Shown: positions 36,420-44,949 of the stretch, in pieces
Position numbering within the stretch: the first letter of the stretch is position 1
Layout of the letters: every line of letters begins with the position of its first letter
NCBI GenBank assembly: GCA_965215845.1
Contig: CBDCEL010000004.1
Span: 372,001-436,000 of the forward strand
Length of the DNA stretch: 64,000 bases
Direction: 5' to 3'
Source of the DNA: Aurantibacter_A sp965215845
GTDB taxonomy: Bacteria > Bacteroidota > Bacteroidia > Flavobacteriales > Flavobacteriaceae
The notes under the pieces: generated by a model
What the model was told of the DNA's origin: nothing
The model's database searches: none
Seen by the model: only the letters and a program-made list of their open reading frames with translations
Translations under genes and position numbers: made by a program

Positions 36420-38906
36420 ATGCTTAAAAACCATTTAAAAATCGCCCTTCGCTTTTTCTTGAGGAATAAGCTCTTTACCGGTATCAATATCCTTGGTTTG
36501 TCGATTGGAATAACCGCATTTATTTTACTGACACAATATGTGGCTTTTGAAAAAAGCTACGATCGATTTATTCCCGATGTCGATGATCTATATCGGGTGA
36601 CCCTTACAAATAACTTGGGTGATAATGGTTTTATTACCTCGGCAACCAATCATCCGACGGTTGGGCCTGCCATGAAACAAGATTTTCCGGAAGTGGAAAG
36701 CTTTACACGCATAGCCGATAAACCAATGGCCCTCGGCGGAACCGTTAATTTTTCGTACACCAACACCTTGGGCCAAGAAATAAAATCCGATGCGAAAGAC
36801 GACCATATCTATTTTGCCGACAATGCAATCATCGACCTTTTCAATATTCAACTGATTCACGGGGATGCCGCAACGGCCTTGGAAGAACCAAATTCAATCA
36901 TGGTTTCCGAAGACATTGCATATCGTTTCTTCGGCAACGAAGACCCAATTGGCAAATTGCTTGAAATCAACGACAATTTTGAATTGAAGGTTACAGGCGT
37001 TTTTGAAGAAAGGCCAGAGAACACGCATCTGCCAATGGGCATGATTATTTCATATAATATTTTCGGGCAAAATGGAGATTACGCCAATAGCTGGGTATGG
37101 CCCGAATTCTATAACTACGTAAAACTTCGGCCGGGAACTGACCCGGCGGCCATCGAATCAAAATTCCCGGCCTTCGTTCAAAAATACCTTAGTGAGATTA
37201 TGAACGAACATGGTTTTGAGGCCAGGTTTGCTTTACAGCCAGTGGCCGATATTCACTTAAAATCACATTTGGTAAAAGAAATCTCCCCCAACGGCAGTGA
37301 GGGAACCTTGTATTTTTTGATGATCGTAGCCGCTTTTATTATCGCCATCGCCATGATAAACTTTATTAATCTATCTACGGCGAAGTCAATGGAACGCGCC
37401 AAGGAAGTCGGCTTAAAAAAAGTAGTGGGGGCCAATAGGTCGGTATTGATACATCAATTCTTGTATGAGTCGCTCATCATCAATTTCTTCGCCCTTATTT
37501 TGGCATTCGTGTTCATAAATCTCTTGATTCCATCGTTCAATTCGCTTGTGGGTATAGAGGTTTTGAATTTCGATATGTGGAGTCGTTGGCAAATCTGGAT
37601 GGCCATGACGGCTATTTTTATTGGAGGCGGTATTCTTGCAGGTCTCTATCCGGCTTTTGTCTTGTCAGGTTTTGTGCCGATGGACGTTCTTCGAGGCCAA
37701 TTTCATAAAACAAGTAAGGGCAATGGACTTCAGAAGGCCCTGGTGGTCACCCAATTTGCCATTTCGATTGCACTGATTGCCGGAACGTACATTGTCTATA
37801 ACCAGTTCTCGTACATGCAGAATCAAGACCTCGGTTTCGATTCCGATCAAAATCTTGTTCTCTCAGCACCTACCTATACAGATTCTACGACACAGCAAAA
37901 AGTAGCGTCCTTCAAAATGGAATTGGTGCAGCATCCCAATATAAAAAATGTCGCCCTATCCGACGAAATACCTGGTAGAGCACTTGTTCAGGGAAATACG
38001 ATTCGCCGGGTACACGAAAGAAAGGAGGAAGGGGTCAATGCCAAGTTTGCGGGAATCGATCATGATTTTATAAATACTTACGACATCGAACTCCTGGCCG
38101 GAAGACATTTTCGTAAAGAGGATACCAATACATTTTATCGGCGTAACGAGCCGCCGGTCTCATCAGGCCATCGTGTGGTAATCAATCGTTCGGCATCCAA
38201 AATCCTTGGATTTTCAGATCCGGAGGCCGCCGTCGATCAGAAAATAATATTCAAATATGGTCCCATAGACCGAACGGCCGAGGTTATTGGGGTGGTAGCC
38301 GACCATCATCAACAAACATTACAAAAAGGTTACGATCCCATTGTCTTTATCTATTTCGAAGGTTACTTCGCAAAGTTCTTGACCGTGAATATCTCAGGGG
38401 GCGATATTCGTGGAACATCGAGCCAGATAGAGGCAAAATTCAAGGAATTTTTTCCCAACGATTTGTACAGCTCTTTTTTTATCGACGATTATTTCAATCA
38501 GCAGTATGAAGCCGACACCAGGTTTGGCATAATATGTCTGTTGTTTTCCATACTGGCCATATTTATTGCCGCCCTTGGCCTTTTCGGACTGGGATCCCAT
38601 ATGGCGATGCAAAAAACCAAGGAAATAAGTGTGCGAAAGGTTATGGGCGCCACCATTGGACAAGCTCTGGCCATAATTCCAAAAAAACTATTGGGCCTGG
38701 TGCTCACAGCCGGAGCGATCGCCCTGCCCATCATTTATTTAATTGCAAAAAAATGGCTCGAGAACTATGCCTTTAAAACCCAAATCAACATATGGATGTT
38801 TTTGGTGCCTTTGCTGCTGGTGATGGTCGTGGCGGCCATCTCAATTTTAGCGCAATCGCTTAAAACGGCCATGATAAATCCCGCCGAGGCATTGCGTAAC
38901 GAATAA
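36420..38906 (+). CDS. FtsX/MacB-type ABC permease P6 (close paralog of P5)
   Basis: This 828-residue permease, the longest of the array, lies 25 bases after P5. Both genes open with about 38 identical bases, and the domains stay similar (ATNHPTVGPAMKQDFPEVES; EHGFEARFALQPVADIHLKS). Coupling motifs are AKEVGLKKVVGANR and KEISVRKVMGATI, and the end is NPAEALRNE. This is a recent tandem duplication with both copies intact. Confidence 0.9.
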   Translation: MLKNHLKIALRFFLRNKLFTGINILGLSIGITAFILLTQYVAFEKSYDRFIPDVDDLYRVTLTNNLGDNGFITSATNHPTVGPAMKQDFPEVESFTRIADKPMALGGTVNFSYTNTLGQEIKSDAKDDHIYFADNAIIDLFNIQLIHGDAATALEEPNSIMVSEDIAYRFFGNEDPIGKLLEINDNFELKVTGVFEERPENTHLPMGMIISYNIFGQNGDYANSWVWPEFYNYVKLRPGTDPAAIESKFPAFVQKYLSEIMNEHGFEARFALQPVADIHLKSHLVKEISPNGSEGTLYFLMIVAAFIIAIAMINFINLSTAKSMERAKEVGLKKVVGANRSVLIHQFLYESLIINFFALILAFVFINLLIPSFNSLVGIEVLNFDMWSRWQIWMAMTAIFIGGGILAGLYPAFVLSGFVPMDVLRGQFHKTSKGNGLQKALVVTQFAISIALIAGTYIVYNQFSYMQNQDLGFDSDQNLVLSAPTYTDSTTQQKVASFKMELVQHPNIKNVALSDEIPGRALVQGNTIRRVHERKEEGVNAKFAGIDHDFINTYDIELLAGRHFRKEDTNTFYRRNEPPVSSGHRVVINRSASKILGFSDPEAAVDQKIIFKYGPIDRTAEVIGVVADHHQQTLQKGYDPIVFIYFEGYFAKFLTVNISGGDIRGTSSQIEAKFKEFFPNDLYSSFFIDDYFNQQYEADTRFGIICLLFSILAIFIAALGLFGLGSHMAMQKTKEISVRKVMGATIGQALAIIPKKLLGLVLTAGAIALPIIYLIAKKWLENYAFKTQINIWMFLVPLLLVMVVAAISILAQSLKTAMINPAEALRNE

Positions 38907-38923
38907 TAATGAAATAAAAAGTC

Positions 38924-41284
38924 ATGCTCAAAAATTATCTAAAAATCGCTTGGCGGAACCTACTTCGAAACAGAAGTTTTTCATTGCTGAATATACTTGG
39001 GCTTTCCATCGGTCTTGCCGTTACCGCCCTTATCATGATATGGATCAATTTTGAAGTAGGCGTAGATCAATTTCACACAAACAAAAATCGTATCTACCAG
39101 GTATACAATAAATATCCGGTGGACGGGGAATTATGGACATGGAACTCCACACCTAAGGTTATGGGTCCGGTCATTAAAAAGGATTATCCAGAGGTAGAGG
39201 CGGTCACCCGTTATTTCTACGATACTCCGTTTCTGTTTTCCAAAGATGACAAACGAATCAAGTCGACCGGTACCATTGTCGATCCCGATTTTCTAAAAAT
39301 GTTCGACTTCCCTCTGGTGGAAGGTACTGTCGAAACAGTTTTGGACGGGGTGAATTCCGTTGTGGTCACCGAAACTTTCGCAAAAAAAATGTTCGGCAAC
39401 AAATCGGCAATGGGCAAAACAGTGAAAGTAGACAATGCAGATAATTTTATGATTACTGGAATTTTGAAAGACTTGCCTTCGAACACTGGTTTTAGTTTCG
39501 AGTTTTTGATGCCATGGAAGTATCTTGAACAAAAGGGTTGGCACGATGAGTACTGGGGCAACAATTCCGTCGGTACTTATGTCATGCTCAAGAAAGGGAC
39601 GGATTATGATTCCTTTTCCGAAAAAATTGGGACTCTACGTGAACGCTATGACAAGGATTCTCCCGATATGGAGACCTTTCTCTATCCCTGGTCAAGGTAT
39701 TGGCTACATTCTGAATTCGAAAACGGCGAAGAAATAGGCGGTCGCATCGACCTTATTCGAATGTTCGGCATTATAGCCGCAATCATTTTGATTATTGCCT
39801 GTATCAATTTTATGAACTTAAGTACGGCCCGCAGCGAAAAACGGGCCAAGGAGGTAGGTATTCGCAAAACCGTCGGAGCCAAAAAAACGGCCTTGGTCGT
39901 ACAATTTTTAGGGGAGTCCATTTTGATATCTTTTTTGGCGGCCCTTTTGGCCCTTGTAATCGTGATGATATCCTTGCCATCGTTTAGCACATTGATAGAA
40001 AAACCCTTGTCCCTTGATTTTGCCAATCCCCGGTTTTGGTTGTCTACCCTAGGTGTTATCATTTTTACGGGCATCTTGGCAGGAAGCTATCCTGCCCTCT
40101 ACCTTTCAGGTTTTCGCCCTTCCAAAGTATTAAAGGGCACCTTCAGGAAAATGGACTCCCCCATAACGCCGAGAAAGGTTTTGGTGGTATTTCAGTTCGC
40201 CATGGCCATCATTCTAATTACCGCCACGATTATCGTGGGGCAACAAATGGACAAGGTTCAAAATCGACAACTGGGCTATGCCAAGAACAATCTTGTCTAT
40301 ACGATGATGGAAGGGGATATCGAAAGAAATTATCCGCTGATCAAGGAAGAACTGTTAGCCTCGGGCACAGCAATATCGGTCACCAAGACCAACTCCCCGG
40401 TTACCGAGAATTGGAGCAATTCCATGGAATTTCAATGGAAAGGAAAAAGTGAGGATAATCGAACCTTGGTCTATCGGTTTTGCGCTGACGATGCCGTGGT
40501 AAAAACGATGGGACTTGAACTTGTGGCCGGCCGGGATCTTGACCTGGAAAAGTATCCGACCGATTCCACTGCAGCCATAATCAATGAATCGGCTGCTGCT
40601 CTTATGGGTTTCAAGGAGCCTATAGGACAAACCTTTCGAGATGCGGGCATAGATTGGCAGGTGGTGGGTGTAATCAAGGATTTTGTGATGCGATCCCCTT
40701 TCCAAAAAACAGATCCCATGGCCATTGAAGGTGCAAAGGCTTGGTTTGAAGTCATCCATATCAAGTTTGATGGGAGTTTAGGAACCTCTGAGGCCCTTGC
40801 GGAAACAGAAGCCGTTTTTCGCAAGTACAATCCCGAATATCCTTTTGAATATGAATTTGTAGATGAGGCCTATTCCAAAAAATTTGACGATGAGAAGCGT
40901 ACGGGACAGCTTGTTAGCCTATTTACCCTATTCACCATTTTCATCTCTTGCCTAGGGCTGTTCGGTTTGGCCAGTTATATGGCAGAGAACCGAATCAAGG
41001 AAATCGGTATCCGAAAGGTGTTGGGCGCGTCGGTACAAAACATTGCAACACTTCTTTCAAGGGATTTTTTAAAACTGGTCTTGATTGCCCTTTTCATAGC
41101 AATACCGGTTTCATGGTACTTTATGAGCGGATGGTTGGAAGATTTTGCTTATCGGATAACCATTTCTTGGTGGACTTTTGTCCTCGCTGGAATTTTGGCA
41201 TTGGGCATTGCCCTGATTACGGTAAGTTATCAAGCGATACGGGCGGCCGTTCGTAATCCTGTAAAAAGTATTCGCACAGAATGA
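38924..41284 (+). CDS. FtsX/MacB-type ABC permease P7
   Basis: This 786-residue permease lies 17 bases after P6. Coupling motifs are AKEVGIRKTVGAKK and KEIGIRKVLGASV; the end is NPVKSIRTE. The junction of the first extracytoplasmic domain and TM2 (YWLHSEFENGEEIGGRIDLI) is shared with P9 and P10, so these form a subgroup with a shorter first domain. NFMNLSTARSEKRAKE is almost the same in P7, P9 and P10. Confidence 0.9.
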   Translation: MLKNYLKIAWRNLLRNRSFSLLNILGLSIGLAVTALIMIWINFEVGVDQFHTNKNRIYQVYNKYPVDGELWTWNSTPKVMGPVIKKDYPEVEAVTRYFYDTPFLFSKDDKRIKSTGTIVDPDFLKMFDFPLVEGTVETVLDGVNSVVVTETFAKKMFGNKSAMGKTVKVDNADNFMITGILKDLPSNTGFSFEFLMPWKYLEQKGWHDEYWGNNSVGTYVMLKKGTDYDSFSEKIGTLRERYDKDSPDMETFLYPWSRYWLHSEFENGEEIGGRIDLIRMFGIIAAIILIIACINFMNLSTARSEKRAKEVGIRKTVGAKKTALVVQFLGESILISFLAALLALVIVMISLPSFSTLIEKPLSLDFANPRFWLSTLGVIIFTGILAGSYPALYLSGFRPSKVLKGTFRKMDSPITPRKVLVVFQFAMAIILITATIIVGQQMDKVQNRQLGYAKNNLVYTMMEGDIERNYPLIKEELLASGTAISVTKTNSPVTENWSNSMEFQWKGKSEDNRTLVYRFCADDAVVKTMGLELVAGRDLDLEKYPTDSTAAIINESAAALMGFKEPIGQTFRDAGIDWQVVGVIKDFVMRSPFQKTDPMAIEGAKAWFEVIHIKFDGSLGTSEALAETEAVFRKYNPEYPFEYEFVDEAYSKKFDDEKRTGQLVSLFTLFTIFISCLGLFGLASYMAENRIKEIGIRKVLGASVQNIATLLSRDFLKLVLIALFIAIPVSWYFMSGWLEDFAYRITISWWTFVLAGILALGIALITVSYQAIRAAVRNPVKSIRTE

Positions 41285-41316
41285 AAAGGTATAACGCATA
41301 ATAAAATCGAACGATC

Positions 41317-43731
41317 ATGTTTAAGAACTATCTAAAAATCGCCTGGCGGAACCTTTTGAAAAACAAAGGATATACGCTTATCAATATTTCAGGACTGGCG
41401 GTCGGGGTCTGTTGTTTTATTTTAATAGCCCTCTATGTCAAAAACGAATTTAGCTATGACCGGTTCCATTCAAATTCCGATAGGATTTACAGGGTATGGC
41501 AGCATGAAAATTATGGCCCGAAAGAAGATTTCGTAAGCACCACCACCCCGGTTTCAATGGTCAATGTACTGAAGAACAACTATCCGGAAATTGAAGCCGG
41601 TAGCCGTGTTCATCGGTTCAACGCACTGGTCAAAAAAGATGAATCCGAATTCAACGAGGCTGTAAGGGCCGTGGACCCCGGTTTTTTTGAAATATTCGAT
41701 TTTGAGGTTTTGCGCGGCAATTCAGAAGCACCATTGATAAATGCAAATGCGATTGTTTTATCTGAGTCTTCGGCATTAAAATATTTCGGTGATGAGGACC
41801 CTTTGGGCAAATCGCTGTCGTTGGAATTCAACGGAGAAATAAAGTTCTTTGAAGTCTCGGCCATCGTACAGAATCCGCCCCAAGAATCCAGTATTCAGTT
41901 CGACTTGCTGGTTTCGCTTCAAGACGAGTCGATATTCTTTAGTGAAAGAGCCCGGCGAAGTTGGTTCAATGTGGTAGTCGAATCTTATTTGTTGTTAAAG
42001 CCTGATCAATCTGCCGCACAACTTGAGAGTAAGTTCCCTACGATTATCGAGCAGTACCTGGGCGACAATTTTGAGGAAAATACTTTTTTCCTCCATTTAC
42101 AACCCATAACCGAAATACACCTAGACCCATCGCTGCCCGCAGCTCTTGAGCCAATTTCAAATCCAAAATATGGTTACGTCATGGGTACGATAGGGTTTTT
42201 AATCTTATTGTTGGCGTGTATCAATTTTGTGACCTTGGCAGTAGGACGTTCTTTTTCAAGGGCGACCGAAGTAGGTGTCAGAAAGGCTCTGGGAGCGTTC
42301 CGCAAACAAATTGTACATCAATTCTGGGGAGAGGCCTTGTTGATCACCATCATGTCAGTATCATTGGGTATTGTACTGGCCTTTTTGTTTCAGGGAACCT
42401 TTAATTCACTAACGGGAATACCTCTTGAGATAAATCTCAATTTGAGCTTTTGGCTGATCACCCTAGGGTTAATAATCTTCATCGCGTTAATAGCGGGAAT
42501 TTATCCATCGGTAGTTCTTTCCAGATTCAATCCGATCGAGGTTTTGCGCAGTAAAATGGCCAAGGGAACTTCCATGGGCCTATTCGGAAAAAGCTTGGTC
42601 ATCACCCAGTTTGCGGCATCCATAATTATGTTGATAGGCACTCTGGTCATAGGTCGCCAAATCGACTTTCTGGTAAACAAAGATCTCGGCTACGAAAAAG
42701 ATACCATCGTCGTTGTACCGACCAATATGTCTGGCGACGAGGCCGACACTTTTGCCGACCTGTATGTGGCCGAACTTACAAAGCAGCCAATGGTTGCAGA
42801 AGCCTCAAGATCGTTGTTCAGCTTTTCCGAAAACGGGTGGATCACAGCTGGGTTCACCGATAGCAAAAATAAATACCATGAGTTTATGGTGAACGTTGTA
42901 GATCCAAGCTTTCTGAAAACACATAATATCCGGTTAAGCGATGGAAGGGATTTTTTGGCGGGTAGTGCGAGCGATGCCCAAAACGGGGTACTGGTCAATG
43001 AAACATTTGTAAAAGAGCTTGGCTTGGAAAATCCGGTAGATATGGCCTATGATAAGTTTGACATAAAAATTCTTGGCGTGATGAAAGACTTCAACTTTGA
43101 ATCTTTGAACAACAATATACGCCCACTTTTGTTGACCATAAATCCAGATCCGGTTTTTCAACAGACCGATAATGTGAACATACAATACAGTATGCAGCCC
43201 AGGGTTTCGGTTCGCCTGAAAACCGAGAATGTGGCCGACGGAATTTCGATGCTAAAAACAGAATGGGAAAAAATCAACCCGACACAAGAGTTTGAATATG
43301 CCTTTTTGGATGAAACCTTATCGGCTCAATATCAGAACGAACTGCGTTCAAAGAGTATTGTGAACATTGCATCGATCCTGTCAATATTCATTGCCTGTAT
43401 GGGCTTGTTCGGTTTGGCCACTTTGACCGTGGCGAGAAGAACTGCCGAAATAGGCATACGCAAAGTAATGGGGGCAAATGTATCGGACATTGTCGCGATG
43501 ATCTCGAAGGATTTTGTCAAATTGGTGTTGATAGCAACCCTATTCGCTTTCCCGGTAGCCTGGTGGGCCATGCAAGAATGGCTGCAAGGGTTTGCCTATA
43601 GCGCGGGTATTCATTGGTGGGCCTTTGTTTTGGCGGCTATTATCGTTGTCGCAATTACCCTAATTACGGTCAGCTTTCATTCCATCAAAGCATCATTGGC
43701 CAATCCCGTTCAAAGTTTGCGGAGTGAATAA
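41317..43731 (+). CDS. FtsX/MacB-type ABC permease P8
   Basis: This 804-residue permease lies 32 bases after P7. Coupling motifs are ATEVGVRKALGAFRK and AEIGIRKVMGANV; the end is NPVQSLRSE. The first extracytoplasmic domain (HENYGPKEDFVSTTTPVSMV) and the second (FSENGWITAGFTDSKNKYHE) have no close match in the array. The 5' end of the gene is nearly identical to that of P10 over the first 30 or so bases. It is followed by the only non-permease gene inside the array. Confidence 0.9.
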   Translation: MFKNYLKIAWRNLLKNKGYTLINISGLAVGVCCFILIALYVKNEFSYDRFHSNSDRIYRVWQHENYGPKEDFVSTTTPVSMVNVLKNNYPEIEAGSRVHRFNALVKKDESEFNEAVRAVDPGFFEIFDFEVLRGNSEAPLINANAIVLSESSALKYFGDEDPLGKSLSLEFNGEIKFFEVSAIVQNPPQESSIQFDLLVSLQDESIFFSERARRSWFNVVVESYLLLKPDQSAAQLESKFPTIIEQYLGDNFEENTFFLHLQPITEIHLDPSLPAALEPISNPKYGYVMGTIGFLILLLACINFVTLAVGRSFSRATEVGVRKALGAFRKQIVHQFWGEALLITIMSVSLGIVLAFLFQGTFNSLTGIPLEINLNLSFWLITLGLIIFIALIAGIYPSVVLSRFNPIEVLRSKMAKGTSMGLFGKSLVITQFAASIIMLIGTLVIGRQIDFLVNKDLGYEKDTIVVVPTNMSGDEADTFADLYVAELTKQPMVAEASRSLFSFSENGWITAGFTDSKNKYHEFMVNVVDPSFLKTHNIRLSDGRDFLAGSASDAQNGVLVNETFVKELGLENPVDMAYDKFDIKILGVMKDFNFESLNNNIRPLLLTINPDPVFQQTDNVNIQYSMQPRVSVRLKTENVADGISMLKTEWEKINPTQEFEYAFLDETLSAQYQNELRSKSIVNIASILSIFIACMGLFGLATLTVARRTAEIGIRKVMGANVSDIVAMISKDFVKLVLIATLFAFPVAWWAMQEWLQGFAYSAGIHWWAFVLAAIIVVAITLITVSFHSIKASLANPVQSLRSE

Positions 43732-43795
43732 ACTAAAATTTCCGGGCAATCGGAATTATGATAAATAAAAAGAAAGTAAACGAAAACACCTTAAA

Positions 43796-44902
43796 ATGAA
43801 GAATAGACTGATCGTAACACTCGTTTTCACCATTTGTACAATAGGTTTGAAAGGGCAGATCACTTTTCCGCCCGACGGCAATAAAAAGGCTTCCATTTCA
43901 GAATTCATCGGAATTACCGAAGTTAAAATCAACTACTCGCGACCAGGGGTAAAAGGGCGTGAAGGTCAAATTTGGGGAAAATTGGTACACTACGGCTTTG
44001 CCGATCTCGGCTATGGAACAAGTAAGGCCGCTCCATGGCGCGCAGGTGCCAATGAAAATACAACAATTGAATTTTCTACCGATGTCTTGATCGAGGACCA
44101 GGTATTGCCAAAGGGCAAATATGCATTCTTTATCGCCATGGGTGAGGAAAAGGCGACATTGGTCTTCTCAAAATTCAATAACGCTTGGGGCAGTTTCTAT
44201 TATAAGGAAGAGAATGACGCACTACGCGTGGAGGTCCCTGTGCTGACGATGGAACAAAACATAGAAAGACTCAAATACGAATTTGACGATCAGACCGAGA
44301 ATAGTGCGGTAATTTCCATGCAATGGGAAAAGGTCAAGGTTCCTTTCAAAGTCAGTGTCGATCTGCACAAGACCCAAATAGAAGCTTTTAGAAATGAGGT
44401 GGATTCGGGCATTTTCTATCGCTATTGGCAGAATTTGCAAATGGCCGCCGATTATTGCTTGACCAATAACATCAATTTGGAGGAGGGCCTCCGCTGGGCC
44501 GATCGTTCAATAAATACCTATTTTGGCGAGTCTAATTTCAAGACCTTATCGACTTACGCGGGCCTGTTACAGAAGCTGAACAGAGGGGTCGAAGCAGACT
44601 CAATTATGCAAAAGGCCATGCCGATGGGCACTTCCCAAGATTTGGCCACATATGGCGTTCGCCTGAACAGAATGGACTTGCATGAAGAAGCCTTCAAAAT
44701 TTTTAAGAACAACTATGATAAGAATCCCGATGACATTTACGCACATTTGGGAATGGTAAGCGGGCACTTCTATTTGGGCGACAAAAAGAAGGCACTGCAG
44801 TTTTGTGAATCTGCCAAGGAAAAAACCAAAGATCAAGGTTTTTTGTCCTATATCGATGCACTAATTGATGACATTAATACAGGAAAAGAAATTTTTAAAT
44901 AG
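43796..44902 (+). CDS. DUF2911-TPR secreted protein inside the permease array
   Basis: The 368-residue protein has a signal peptide (IVTLVFTICTIGLKG), a DUF2911 domain (about 22-175, with INYSRPGVKGREGQIWGKLV, APWRAGANENTTIEFSTDV, LPKGKYAFFIAMG) and a C-terminal TPR-like region (about 225-365, with YAHLGMVSGHFYLGDKKKAL). The family has no established function. It lies 64 bases after P8 and 47 before P9, so it should be co-transcribed with the permeases; a periplasmic accessory role is possible. A related DUF2911 gene is at 16025. Confidence 0.88.
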   Translation: MKNRLIVTLVFTICTIGLKGQITFPPDGNKKASISEFIGITEVKINYSRPGVKGREGQIWGKLVHYGFADLGYGTSKAAPWRAGANENTTIEFSTDVLIEDQVLPKGKYAFFIAMGEEKATLVFSKFNNAWGSFYYKEENDALRVEVPVLTMEQNIERLKYEFDDQTENSAVISMQWEKVKVPFKVSVDLHKTQIEAFRNEVDSGIFYRYWQNLQMAADYCLTNNINLEEGLRWADRSINTYFGESNFKTLSTYAGLLQKLNRGVEADSIMQKAMPMGTSQDLATYGVRLNRMDLHEEAFKIFKNNYDKNPDDIYAHLGMVSGHFYLGDKKKALQFCESAKEKTKDQGFLSYIDALIDDINTGKEIFK

Positions 44903-44949
44903 TTCAACCGCAGTTTACGAACGAATTACATCATCAAAAAAGGAGAAAC

